Source of the DNA: Armatimonadota bacterium
Lineage (GTDB): Bacteria > Armatimonadota > Fimbriimonadia > Fimbriimonadales > Fimbriimonadaceae
Assembly (NCBI GenBank): GCA_023392285.1
Contig: JAEVZK010000041.1
Span: 1 to 46,012, forward strand
DNA length: 46,012 bases
Reading direction: 5' to 3'
In this document: in pieces, positions 18,302-26,120 of the stretch
Layout of the letters: each line of letters opens with the position of its first letter
Position numbering within the stretch: position 1 is the stretch's first letter
Program-made: the position numbers and the translations under genes
Notes under the pieces: generated by a model
The model's database searches: none
Seen by the model: the letters and a program-made list of their open reading frames with translations, nothing else
Told to the model about the DNA's origin: nothing

Positions 18302-18333
18302 TAAAAAAGCCCTTAGCGGCAGCTAAGGGCTTT
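18302..18333 (-). terminator. Terminator after rpmA (bidirectional hairpin)
   Basis: A 12-bp perfect stem (18306-18317 and 18322-18333) with a GGCA loop lies between convergent genes. On the minus strand it is followed by TTTTTT, a good intrinsic terminator for the rplU-rpmA unit. On the plus strand only TTT then CGG follows, so termination of the DUF3187 transcript would be weaker. Confidence 0.88.
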
Positions 18334-18352
18334 CGGCGTTTTGAAAGAAAGT

Positions 18353-18598
18353 CTAGTAAACGCTAACTCGTCGCTTGTTTTCGGGGCCTTCGAACTTCAC
18401 CTGTCCATCGATGAGGGAATAGATGGTGAAATCATTACCGAGTCCGACGTTCACACCTGGGTGAAACTTGGTGCCACATTGGCGAACGATGATGCTGCCA
18501 GGCTTTGCGACCTGACCGCCGTACAATTTGATGCCGCGCATTTTCGGCTTCGAATCTCGACCGTTGCGAGATGATCCTTGACCTTTTTTATGTGCCAT
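18353..18598 (-). CDS. rpmA: 50S ribosomal protein L27
   Basis: An 81 aa protein with the highly conserved L27 N-terminus (AHKKGQGSSRNGRDSKPK) and RGIKLYGGQ, SIIVRQCGTKFHPG and VGLGNDFTIYSLIDGQVKFE. L27 reaches the peptidyl-transferase centre of the 50S subunit through its N-terminal tail. No extra N-terminal leader of the Firmicutes type is present, so no cleavage is needed. It sits 8 bases downstream of rplU, the usual pairing, and is followed by a terminator. Confidence 0.98.
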   Translation of the reverse strand: MAHKKGQGSSRNGRDSKPKMRGIKLYGGQVAKPGSIIVRQCGTKFHPGVNVGLGNDFTIYSLIDGQVKFEGPENKRRVSVY

Positions 18599-18606
18599 GT
18601 TTTAAG

Positions 18607-18924
18607 CTAGCTACCTGCCTCGATATCCGTCACTCGGATGTAAGTCTGTGGCTGTCGATGGCCCCAGCGCTTTCGCTCGTTCTTCTTCGCCTTATAGTTG
18701 AAAGCGTTGATCTTCTTCGCTTTGCCTTGGCGAACGATCTCGCCAGCCACTTTGGCGCCCTTAACAAACGGTGCGCCAACCTTGGTCGTCGCGCCGTCCA
18801 CGATCATCAGAACTTCTCCAAGGCTCACCTTGGAGCCCGGTTCACCTTCGAGCTTTTCGACGATAATGACTCCGTCCTTTTCAGCTCTAAACTGCTTCCC
18901 ACCTGTCTTGACAATCGCGTACAT
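18607..18924 (-). CDS. rplU: 50S ribosomal protein L21
   Basis: A 105 aa protein starting MYAIVKTGGKQFRAEKDG, the canonical L21 N-terminus, and ending KKNERKRWGHRQPQTYIRVTDI. L21 binds 23S rRNA domain I in the large subunit. The frame is open upstream to 18969, but homology puts the start at the ATG at 18924. There is no obvious Shine-Dalgarno. In the 61-base gap upstream lies an inverted repeat (GCGTCA, 18936-18941; TGACGC, 18946-18951). No obgE, the usual third partner, follows. Confidence 0.97.
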   Translation of the reverse strand: MYAIVKTGGKQFRAEKDGVIIVEKLEGEPGSKVSLGEVLMIVDGATTKVGAPFVKGAKVAGEIVRQGKAKKINAFNYKAKKNERKRWGHRQPQTYIRVTDIEAGS

Positions 18925-18985
18925 GATAATTCGATGCGTCACGGATGACGCGAAAATAAATGATGACATCGCGAGAGCGCTGAAG

Positions 18986-20896
18986 TCAAGCCGCGATATG
19001 AAGGTCTACCATCATCGCGACGATTTCCGGATCGAACCGCCCGGAATCCTTGACGATTGCGTCCCCTTCGGAAGTGGCGAGCGCCTCCAGTATGGATAAA
19101 ACTCGCCCTAAGAGGGGAAGTCTCGTCCCCTTCATTCCCATCTTTCCTTTTCCGTCGTAGCGTTCTGATTGAGCGTGGAGACTGGGAAGCAGCAGCCGAA
19201 ATTCGTCAGCCATTTCTATTCGCCCGATCGCCTCAAAATCCTCCGATTCAATAAGGGTTCGATATGTGGGATAGAAAGTCAGCAGGGCGCGAAGAATCTC
19301 TCCCTGGGAAGGTGACAAATTCAGAGCCTGAGCGATGCTCGACAGTTGTGATTCGAATCGGCGCACAAGCCATAGGTCCTTCTCGTCCTTAACCCATCCA
19401 GCTACACGCTCCAGCTCAAGGCGAGGCACTGCCGTACAACTCGAAAAGGTGCCATCATACGCCACGGTTCGGTTGCGTCCAGATCTTTTCGCGTTAAACA
19501 AGGCGAGGTCAGCGGCTTTGATGAGGCTACCGCCGTCGGTCGCGGTTTCCGGGTAAATGGCGCAGCCAAAGCTGGCGGTCACGTGGCGTTCACGACCCGA
19601 CCGAGTCAGATATGGGAGCGCCTCGATCCGCTGACGGATGCGTTCCGCCGTCGCCATCGAACTGGCTAATGAACTGCCAGGCATGATGACGGTGAACTCT
19701 TCCCCACCGTATCGTCCGGCCAAATCGTAAGGGCGCAGACAGGATTTTAACGCGTCGGCAACCAGGCGCAGGACCTCATCACCCGCGTCGTGGCCCTCCT
19801 CCTCATTAAAGGAACGGAAATGATCCACGTCCATCATGATGAGGCCAATTTCCTGACCAGTGCGCTCACTTTCGAGAACGCGCTGCTGCAGGAAATCGTG
19901 AAGCGTTCTGTGGTTCGCAAGACCAGTCAGTGCGTCGTGAGTTGCCCACTTCTCGAAGGTCTCAAAGAGCAGCGCCGAATTCATCGCCAGGGCAAAGTGT
20001 TCGGCCACTGTGGCAAAGAGCTCCTGCTGATCCTCGAATTGAGTGGACCCTTCTCGACCGATAAGTTCGAGCACGCCGATCAGCTGGTCTGAAATCACCA
20101 GCGGATAAACCGCGATACCGCCGGGTCGCAAATAGCAGCACTTTGCTTCCAAGTTGGCGGTAATCACATTATCCGTGACATTCTTTTGGATAAACGGCTT
20201 GCGAGTGGCGGCGACAAACTCTGCCGCGCAAGTTCCACTTGTGAGCGGTGAGATGCGAGAAAGCGCCATTTGTCCCTGACGGTTTACGCCCACACTCGAC
20301 ACAAGCTCCAGAACCTCGTCCGCGCTCCGGTTGATCCAGATCAACACGGCGGCCAATTCCGCCACCGAGGCAATCTCGTGCGAAGCAGAATTACACAGCG
20401 GCTGAATCTGCTGATTCATGGTCAGCGCTTTACCCAGCCTCTTTAACGCATCGGCGGTGCGTGCGTTCTGGTTTGCCTGGCGTCTCGACTCCAGTTCCTC
20501 GGCCGCGTTGACGACCAGAATGACGATGTCTTGTAGTTCGTTGGCACCTGGATCGGCCAAGAAGTAACGATAGCCGTCGAGAAAAAGCGATGTCTGCTTC
20601 CCTTTGATCATCGGCTCGAGCGCAGAGTCGAATACGCTGAATCCAATCCGAAAGAACGGCACTCGCGCCGCGATCCCCCAGGTTCGGCGGACAAATCCCA
20701 TCGGGTCCAGAATCGCAACACCGACACCCTCCGGATCCATGGAAGATAGGATGCCTGGCGAAGGGAGGTCAAGAATGACTGACTCGCCATGCTCGCCGGT
20801 CAAGGAAAGAGGAAAACCGGCTCGTCCATCGACGAGTCGGTCATCTAGTGTTCTCAATCCGAGCCGGTGTACTAAATCTGCAAGGTCTTTATCCAG
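18986..20896 (-). CDS. GAF-GGDEF diguanylate cyclase with degenerate HD-GYP C-terminus
   Basis: A cytoplasmic signalling protein making c-di-GMP. Counting from the TTG at 20857, it has an N-terminal PAS-like region (about 1-150), a GAF domain (about 155-300), a GGDEF domain (about 320-470) with an intact RYGGEEF active loop (GGEEF at 384-388), and the upstream RPYD inhibitory I-site. Residues about 475-623 resemble HD-GYP: SERYDGKGK, GTRLPLLGRVLSILEAL and GRFDPEIV align with the phosphodiesterase consensus, but the HD metal ligands and the HH and GYP signatures are lost. The start is unclear. There is no ATG in frame; a CTG at 20894-20896 lies 5 bases after GGAGG and gives 636 aa, while the TTG at 20857 gives 623 aa without a ribosome site. 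Confidence 0.88.
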   Translation of the reverse strand: MDKDLADLVHRLGLRTLDDRLVDGRAGFPLSLTGEHGESVILDLPSPGILSSMDPEGVGVAILDPMGFVRRTWGIAARVPFFRIGFSVFDSALEPMIKGKQTSLFLDGYRYFLADPGANELQDIVILVVNAAEELESRRQANQNARTADALKRLGKALTMNQQIQPLCNSASHEIASVAELAAVLIWINRSADEVLELVSSVGVNRQGQMALSRISPLTSGTCAAEFVAATRKPFIQKNVTDNVITANLEAKCCYLRPGGIAVYPLVISDQLIGVLELIGREGSTQFEDQQELFATVAEHFALAMNSALLFETFEKWATHDALTGLANHRTLHDFLQQRVLESERTGQEIGLIMMDVDHFRSFNEEEGHDAGDEVLRLVADALKSCLRPYDLAGRYGGEEFTVIMPGSSLASSMATAERIRQRIEALPYLTRSGRERHVTASFGCAIYPETATDGGSLIKAADLALFNAKRSGRNRTVAYDGTFSSCTAVPRLELERVAGWVKDEKDLWLVRRFESQLSSIAQALNLSPSQGEILRALLTFYPTYRTLIESEDFEAIGRIEMADEFRLLLPSLHAQSERYDGKGKMGMKGTRLPLLGRVLSILEALATSEGDAIVKDSGRFDPEIVAMMVDLHIAA

Positions 20897-21278
20897 ACAT
20901 GCCTCCGCTGAAAGCTATCTCATATTTTCGGCAACTCGTTGCCAGAATCTAACGTTCTCCGGGTCTCAAAATCCAGAACCCAGTAAAGCTGTGGAAATTG
21001 ATTTTCCCTGCCGACAATGAAAATTGGGTCGGCTGGCGAGGCCGACCCTTTGGGCTGGAGGGTGTGGAGGAGTTTCTGGCGATTTCCTCTCACTGTGGTG
21101 TTTTCGGAGTGTCAATCTCTCCTGAGAGTGTCTGACGAGCATCTTATTCCCTACCAGCCTCTTTTCCCATCCATGTTTTAGTACTGGGTTCGCGTTCTGA
21201 CAGCGCTGCTTCTAGCCGATGAGTGAACGCAGAGTTGTTCGGGTACAATTCCTTTTCACGCCAATTTGGTTTATAACA
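20897..21278. other. Divergent intergenic region between GGDEF gene and rpsR
   Basis: About 380 bases without a convincing gene. It holds a hairpin (GGGTCGGC, 21026-21033; GCCGACCC, 21041-21048) followed by only TTT on the plus strand, so it is a weak terminator or a structured element. A TACAAT (21244-21249) could be a -10 for rpsR, with no good -35. The frame of rpsR is open back to 21219, but those 20 extra residues do not look like S18. Confidence 0.5.
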
Positions 21279-21719
21279 ATGAGTGACGAAGCACAGAAGC
21301 CGCAGGCAGCGGCAGCAGATAATTCAAGGGGAGCGGCCCCGCGCATGGACAAGGATGCGGGTCTCGGTGAGGGTCAGCGTTTCAAATCGAAGCGACGACG
21401 GAAAGTCAGCTACTTGACGATCAACAAGATCGACTCAGTCGACTACAAAGAGATCAACATCTTGCGCAGATTTATGAACGATCGCGGCAAAATCGTTCCC
21501 AGCCGACAGTCCGGCAACACAGCGAAACAGCAGCGAATGATTGCCAGCGCGATTCGCAAAGCGAGAGAGATGGCACTTCTGCCGTTCGTCGTTACTGAGA
21601 TGACGGCGGATCGGCGTGAATATGGCCCCCGACGAGAGCGCACTTATGATCGCGGACCTCGTTCTAACGATCAGCAGAATGCTCCTGCGGCAGCACCCGC
21701 GGCAACGCCAGCCGAATAG
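21279..21719 (+). CDS. rpsR: 30S ribosomal protein S18 with N- and C-terminal extensions
   Basis: S18 binds S6 on the small-subunit platform. The core is clear: SVDYKEINILRRFMNDRGKI, PSRQSGNTAKQQRMIASAIR, then KAREMALLPFVV. The protein is about 146 aa against about 75-90 aa usually. It carries about 45 extra N-terminal residues (Ala/Gln-rich, then basic KSKRRRK) and about 40 extra C-terminal residues (Arg-rich, then an Ala/Pro tail). The CPFC-type cysteine segment of many S18 proteins is replaced by VSYLTINKI. The ATG at 21279 is chosen because the preceding residues are not S18-like; there is no Shine-Dalgarno. It is not beside rpsF, ssb or rplI, its common partners. Confidence 0.93.
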   Translation: MSDEAQKPQAAAADNSRGAAPRMDKDAGLGEGQRFKSKRRRKVSYLTINKIDSVDYKEINILRRFMNDRGKIVPSRQSGNTAKQQRMIASAIRKAREMALLPFVVTEMTADRREYGPRRERTYDRGPRSNDQQNAPAAAPAATPAE

Positions 21720-21739
21720 TAGCATTTCATTGGCGTGCG

Positions 21740-21771
21740 AGAAGGCCAAGCTCATAAGAGCTTGGCCTTCT
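21740..21771. terminator. Bidirectional terminator between rpsR and kdsD
   Basis: A 14-bp stem (21740-21753 and 21758-21771) with an ATAA loop lies between convergent genes, 20 bases after the rpsR stop and just after the kdsD stop on the other strand. On the plus strand the downstream run TCTCTTAG is only moderately T-rich, so it is a strong hairpin with a weak tail. Confidence 0.75.
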
Positions 21772-21775
21772 TCTC

Positions 21776-22735
21776 TTAGAAGATGCCGCTTCGCAACAGG
21801 TCCTTGAGCACGAGCAGCCCAACTACGACGCCCTCGCTGATCACGGGTATCTCTCCAATTTTCACCGCGTAATTTTGGAAGATCTCGAAGGCGTCGATCG
21901 CCATGAGATCAGGCGAGATCGTGAGGGGATCAGGATTCATCATCGACGCCACTTCCCCCTCTAGACTGCCTTGCTGAGACAGGAGAAATCGCCGCAAATT
22001 ACCTTCCGTGACGATGCCGACGAGTTCTTGGCGATTGTTGACCACGAGGGCGGCCCCAACGCCATGCTGAGTCATTGTGCTGACGACGTCCATCGCGCTG
22101 GCGTCCGGTGAGACTATGGCGCAATCCTCGGCTGAGCGCATAATGTCCGACACTCGGAGCAGTAGACGCTTGCCGAGGGCTCCGCTTGGGTGATAACGAG
22201 CGAAGCTTTCCGAGTTGAAGCGTCGCGCCTCCATGAGCGAAATGGCAAGCGCATCACTCAGGGCAAGCATCACCGTCGTGCTTGTGGTCGGTGCAAGATT
22301 GTTCGAGCAGGCCTCTTTCGAGACCCTCGTGTCGAGTACGAAGTCAGCGAGTCGACTTGCGGTGCTTTCAGATCTACCCGTTACGAGCACTGTTCGTGCC
22401 CCAAGTGCCTTGATGGCGGGAAACAATCGGACAAGTTCATCAGTTTCACCGCTATGGCTATACATGATCACGATGTCGTCAGCAGTGATCATCCCCAGAT
22501 CGCCATGTACAGCTTCGGCAGCGTGCAAGAATAAGGCTGGCGTGCCCGTGCTGCTTAGAGTCCCCGCCGTTTTTCTGGCGATGTGGCCGGATTTGCCGAT
22601 CCCACACGTAATCACCCGACCTTTGGTGTTAAGAATCGTCTGCAGCACCTGGTCGAAGTTGGTCAGGTTTCCCGCGAGAGCGCGTATCGCTTCCGCTTCT
22701 TCAAGCAGCACCCGACGTGCCGTCTCGATGCTCAT
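21776..22735 (-). CDS. kdsD: D-arabinose-5-phosphate isomerase (KpsF/GutQ/KdsD family)
   Basis: Interconverts ribulose-5-phosphate and arabinose-5-phosphate, the first step to Kdo for LPS. The SIS domain (about residues 30-170) shows GIGKSGHIARKTAGTLSSTG, AEAVHGDLGMI and MYSHSGETDEL. Then comes ARYHPSGALGKRLLLRV, the linker typical of this family, followed by two CBS domains (from about 205 and 270). At 319 aa it has the standard length. The start is the ATG at 22735, which overlaps the arginase stop by 4 bases; the frame upstream belongs to no homologous sequence. Its presence argues for a diderm with Kdo-containing LPS. Confidence 0.93.
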   Translation of the reverse strand: MSIETARRVLLEEAEAIRALAGNLTNFDQVLQTILNTKGRVITCGIGKSGHIARKTAGTLSSTGTPALFLHAAEAVHGDLGMITADDIVIMYSHSGETDELVRLFPAIKALGARTVLVTGRSESTASRLADFVLDTRVSKEACSNNLAPTTSTTVMLALSDALAISLMEARRFNSESFARYHPSGALGKRLLLRVSDIMRSAEDCAIVSPDASAMDVVSTMTQHGVGAALVVNNRQELVGIVTEGNLRRFLLSQQGSLEGEVASMMNPDPLTISPDLMAIDAFEIFQNYAVKIGEIPVISEGVVVGLLVLKDLLRSGIF

Positions 22736-23682
22736 TCGAGCTCCAAAATGGCTTTGCCAAAGAGGGAGCCGACCCATTCCACAGCCATCTTGGCGGTTGC
22801 GTTATGAGTATCGATGATCGGGTTGATCTCCACCACATCCAATCCTGCAAGCTGATAGGGACAGCTTGGTGTGGACAAGAATTCGTGCAGCACCTCGGCC
22901 ACGAGGTGCGCCTCTCGGTAAGTTAGACCGCCCATCACAGAGGTTCCGGTGCCAGGGGCAAGTTGCGGATCCATGACATCGACGTCGAATGAAATCCACA
23001 AGTGGGTCGCTCCAGACTCCTTCAGCCAAGCATCGAGACGTCGAAGCTCCCACAGCAATCCGTAGCGGTCGATATCGGACATAGAGGACGCTAAGCTGAT
23101 GCCTTTCAGTTCACGCAGCCGAGCTCGCTCGCCAGAATCTAAATCCCTTATGCCGAGCCATGCCACCCGTCCAAATTGCAATCGAATGGGGCCAATGAGT
23201 TGAAGCAGGGCGTTCCAATGCGCATCCGTATCAGGATCGAGGTGAGAATCTGATCCCGCCAAGGCAGCGATCGGCATACCGTGCACGTTCCCGGAAGGGG
23301 AACTTTGTGGAGTGTTGACGTCCACATGTGCGTCGATCCAAAGGACAGCTAGTTTGTCTCCATAATGGTTCAACGCCGCTCCAATGGAGCCCATGGAAAT
23401 AGAGTGATCGCCGCCGACGACGAGCGGGAGATTGCCGTCGCTTAAAATCGCGCTGGTGGCTGTCTTTACTTTCCCGACGATTTCGATTAAGGCCGCGAAT
23501 TGTTGAAGGCCCGAACCCGTTTGCGGCGCACTTTGTACTTGGAGCTTTTCGCGCCAGCGAAAAGGGATTGTTAATTGCTCGAGCGCTGAACCGATGCCGG
23601 CAAGTTCGAGGGCTTCTGGTCCTAAACGACTGCCGAGCTGATATCCGCACAGGTCGAATGGAACGCCAATTGCCTCAACCAC
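22732..23682 (-). CDS. rocF: Arginase family protein (ureohydrolase)
   Basis: A manganese ureohydrolase, probably arginase (arginine to ornithine plus urea). All metal motifs are present: GGDHSISMGS, WIDAHVDVNTPQSSPSGNVHGMP and SFDVDVMDPQLAPGTGT, plus GGLTYREAHLVAEVL and LDVVEINP near the C-terminus. At 316 aa the length is normal. The apparent GTG start lies directly against an AGGAGG, which is too close, so the true start may be slightly different. It is co-translated with kdsD through an ATGA overlap, a pairing without an obvious metabolic link. Agmatinase or formimidoylglutamase are less likely alternatives, since the SGNVHGMP segment is arginase-like. Confidence 0.9.
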   Translation of the reverse strand: MVEAIGVPFDLCGYQLGSRLGPEALELAGIGSALEQLTIPFRWREKLQVQSAPQTGSGLQQFAALIEIVGKVKTATSAILSDGNLPLVVGGDHSISMGSIGAALNHYGDKLAVLWIDAHVDVNTPQSSPSGNVHGMPIAALAGSDSHLDPDTDAHWNALLQLIGPIRLQFGRVAWLGIRDLDSGERARLRELKGISLASSMSDIDRYGLLWELRRLDAWLKESGATHLWISFDVDVMDPQLAPGTGTSVMGGLTYREAHLVAEVLHEFLSTPSCPYQLAGLDVVEINPIIDTHNATAKMAVEWVGSLFGKAILELE

Positions 23683-23712
23683 CTCCTGAGATTACCAGCC
23701 GATGAGACGAAT

Positions 23713-23746
23713 AAAAAAATGGCGATCCCTTTCGGGATCGCCATTT
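23713..23746 (-). terminator. Terminator after the SLH porin gene
   Basis: A 13-bp perfect stem (23717-23729 and 23734-23746) with a 4-base loop is followed on the minus strand by a run of seven T (including stem-end bases). It lies 20 bases past the stop of the SLH protein gene and separates it from the arginase gene. Confidence 0.93.
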
Positions 23747-23765
23747 CCTTTACCGAATCGCTGGT

Positions 23766-25805
23766 TTAGAAGCGAACGGTGAGCTGCGAGGTGATCAAGC
23801 CACCGCGTGCGCGGGTGCTGGTTCCGCCCGAGAACGGGTTGAAGCCAACGACACCCTTGCCGTCGTAGTCGCTGATCTGCCAAAGCAGGTTGAACTTGGC
23901 TCGAGACGACAGATCGACTCCCCAACCGATGTTCCACCACTGCTCACGCGGCTTGCCGCCGGTGAAACCGACTCCGCCTCGATCTGCGAGATCCCAGTAC
24001 ACGCCCTCGTAACCGAGAAGCAGACTGTGAGTTCCACCCATTTTGTAGCCGAGGCCGACATTGAAGTGGTTGAGATTGTCGTCATCGCTCAGACCGGTTG
24101 ATCCGTTCAGAAGCGTATCGGTTCCAGTGTAGAAACCAGCATTCGCCTGAAGTCGGAGATCCTTGCTGATGTCGAAGTGTGCATCGGCGTACCAACCCTT
24201 AATGTCGGTTGGATTCCACCAGATACCGATTCGTCCCCAGTCGCCGGGTGCGGCAAACTGCGGCTCGATTCGGCGGTAACCACCCTTGATGCCCCAGTTG
24301 TTCTTCGCGTAGCCAAGGCCAGCGTACCAAGCAGCGTTGTCGTCGGTGATCAAGCGATCATTACCGGCGTAAACGTCGGACTTGGAGTAACCGCCTTCCA
24401 CGTCGATTCCACTCAGGTTGAACTTGAGGTCGCCGCCATAGACAGCCACGCGATCAGCAGCCGAGGTGCCGAATCCTACGGAGTCGTTACCGTCGAGCCA
24501 CAGATATGCGAGGTTCAGAGCGCCGTTGGTTCCGAGGGGAATTCCAACGTTGGCACCCAGCATCTGGTCGATCTGGATCGAAGAGCCACCGGTGAAGTCG
24601 CTGTTTCGATCGAAACCACGAGGTCGATCTCCGAGACCACCCGAAGCGCCTGGCGAGAACGGATTACCCGCAGCGCCAGCGTACATTGGCTGGATCTCGT
24701 TGAAAGCGGTGCTGAAGCGATTGCTCGTTCGGCCACCAAACACATTCAACTTAGCCGTGCCAAACTTGAAGCCGAGCACGCCACCGTCGAAGTTCCACAT
24801 TCCGTTGTCCCAGCGATCATTCGCGAAGTAGGGAGTGTTGTCTGGGCGCTGGAAGATGTAAGGCGAAACCTTGTATCCGACGCGACCGATCTCAGCATTG
24901 AAGCCGAGGCCAGCGAGCGACGTGTCGAAGTTCACACTGAAATCTTGGAAGTACCAAGAAGCTCCAGCCTCAGAGAACGGAACGCCGGGCATAACGATCG
25001 ACTGATTGCCGAAGCCAAATCCAGGTTGAGACGAGGTGATGAAGCCCTCGGCACCCAGCATGTTGCCGAAGACCATGGTCGCCTTCCAAGTGGGACCGCT
25101 CTGGTTGTTGGAAACCAGCTTAAGTGCGCCCTCGTGGAGAACGGTGAGGTCCTCAGTGCCGCCCGCGAGACCGCCGGAGTTGTCGCCTCGACCGTAGCCG
25201 GTGGGGCGTCCATCAACGGTGATACCGAAGTCGGGGTCTCGGCTGTAACCAGCGCCAACCCACAAGTTGACATCGCCTGCCACGTCGAATGGAAGCATGT
25301 GCTGCTTCAAGAAAGCGACGTCGCCCTTCAGCGCGTCGAGATCCTTCTTCATCGCGTCGATGTCAGCGCCCATCTTCGTCAACTCAGCCTTGAACTCATC
25401 GACCATGCGGCGAAGAGCAGGAATATCGTCGGACTTGATGCGGTTGACATCAGCCGTGAGAGCATCGATCTGGCTTCGAAGCGCATCCACGTCGGACTTG
25501 CTGGCCGAATTTGCCATCTTGCTGTTGAGGTCGTCGATCTGGCTCTTCAGGCTATCGGTGATACCCTTCAGGTTCTGCCAAACCGCGTGAACGGCAACGG
25601 CAAGCTCGTATCGGCTTGCAGGTCGACCGCCACGGAAAAGACCGTCTGGGTATCCAACGAGGAGACCCTCAGTCTTCATGCGAAGAAGTTCCTTATATGC
25701 CCAGTGGCTTTCGGGAACGTCAGGGAAATTGTCCTGGGCTAATGCCGGGACTACGAGCAGCACTGAAAGCGCTGCTGCGAGAGCGTACTTGAAGGTACGT
25801 TTCAT
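23766..25805 (-). CDS. SLH-domain outer-membrane porin-like protein
   Basis: A 679 aa exported protein. It has a signal peptide (to about ...VPALAQ), one S-layer homology domain (NFPDVPESHWAYKELLRMK, then GLLVGYPDGLFRGGRPASRY; about residues 25-75), a predicted coiled-coil (about 80-165, with heptad Leu/Ile and DALRSQIDALTADV) and a long beta-barrel (about 180-679) of alternating amphipathic strands ending in ...TSQLTVRF with a terminal Phe. This SLH-coil-barrel design matches cyanobacterial and Deinococcus-type porins, in which the SLH domain binds the peptidoglycan polymer and anchors the outer membrane. It has its own promoter, a long leader and a terminator, suggesting high expression. 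Confidence 0.9.
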   Translation of the reverse strand: MKRTFKYALAAALSVLLVVPALAQDNFPDVPESHWAYKELLRMKTEGLLVGYPDGLFRGGRPASRYELAVAVHAVWQNLKGITDSLKSQIDDLNSKMANSASKSDVDALRSQIDALTADVNRIKSDDIPALRRMVDEFKAELTKMGADIDAMKKDLDALKGDVAFLKQHMLPFDVAGDVNLWVGAGYSRDPDFGITVDGRPTGYGRGDNSGGLAGGTEDLTVLHEGALKLVSNNQSGPTWKATMVFGNMLGAEGFITSSQPGFGFGNQSIVMPGVPFSEAGASWYFQDFSVNFDTSLAGLGFNAEIGRVGYKVSPYIFQRPDNTPYFANDRWDNGMWNFDGGVLGFKFGTAKLNVFGGRTSNRFSTAFNEIQPMYAGAAGNPFSPGASGGLGDRPRGFDRNSDFTGGSSIQIDQMLGANVGIPLGTNGALNLAYLWLDGNDSVGFGTSAADRVAVYGGDLKFNLSGIDVEGGYSKSDVYAGNDRLITDDNAAWYAGLGYAKNNWGIKGGYRRIEPQFAAPGDWGRIGIWWNPTDIKGWYADAHFDISKDLRLQANAGFYTGTDTLLNGSTGLSDDDNLNHFNVGLGYKMGGTHSLLLGYEGVYWDLADRGGVGFTGGKPREQWWNIGWGVDLSSRAKFNLLWQISDYDGKGVVGFNPFSGGTSTRARGGLITSQLTVRF

Positions 25806-25955
25806 TTATCCGTATATGCTCCTTGCATTTTTTATTTGCGCAGAGGTGCCATTTTCGGACTTCGCCTTTCCCTAGCTAAACTCACAACTTTCCTTGAGTT
25901 TCCTATGAGTTCAAACTACGTTCAAGCTCAGTCTTTATTGGGCATCCTGCCGCTA

Positions 25956-25972
25956 TCTACCATAGTGGTAGA
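25956..25972. promoter_or_regulatory. Palindrome at the SLH transcript start
   Basis: TCTACCATAGTGGTAGA has 7-bp perfect arms around a 3-base centre. It begins within a few bases of the predicted transcription start. It could be an operator overlapping +1 or, as RNA, a hairpin at the very 5' end of the message. Pattern only. Confidence 0.5.
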
Positions 25973-25979
25973 CAATGGC

Positions 25980-26009
25980 ATTATATGATGCTTTTGCACG
26001 TCATTGCAA
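25980..26009 (-). promoter_or_regulatory. Strong sigma70-type promoter for the SLH porin gene
   Basis: On the minus strand, TTGCAA (26009-26004) and a perfect TATAAT (25985-25980) are separated by 18 bases. Transcription would start near 25973 and give a leader of about 170 bases before the ATG at 25805. Long leaders are known for abundant surface-layer messages. A prediction from sequence. Confidence 0.65.
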
Positions 26010-26120
26010 GTGAATAGGACTAAAAAGTCGAAAAAAGGTTTCTGCTTTTTGCCTATTGCATCGCAATATTGGCACAACTGACAACTTTAAAGCAAGCTGA
26101 GTGGGCCTCTTGGGCGGTGA

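Larger units (their letters stand above)
25806..26120. other. Divergent regulatory region of the SLH porin gene
   Basis: About 315 bases without a supported gene. It holds the minus-strand promoter (25980-26009), a 17-base palindrome at the predicted transcript start (25956-25972), a second palindrome TATTGCATCGCAATA (26054-26068) and the SLH leader, with an AAGGAG element 13 bases before the ATG. The region is visibly more AT-rich than its neighbours. Confidence 0.6.

Noticed and set aside
21026..21048. Hairpin GGGTCGGC/GCCGACCC as an intrinsic terminator or riboswitch
   Set aside because: Only TTT follows it, no gene ends next to it on the plus strand, and no known riboswitch pattern surrounds it; kept only as a structured element in the intergenic entry.
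24177..25742. Long 521-residue open frame on the plus strand opposite the SLH porin gene
   Set aside because: It is antisense to a clear signal peptide-SLH-coil-barrel protein, has a Val/Ala/Glu/Arg-rich shadow composition and no recognisable motif. It is a mirror of biased codon use.
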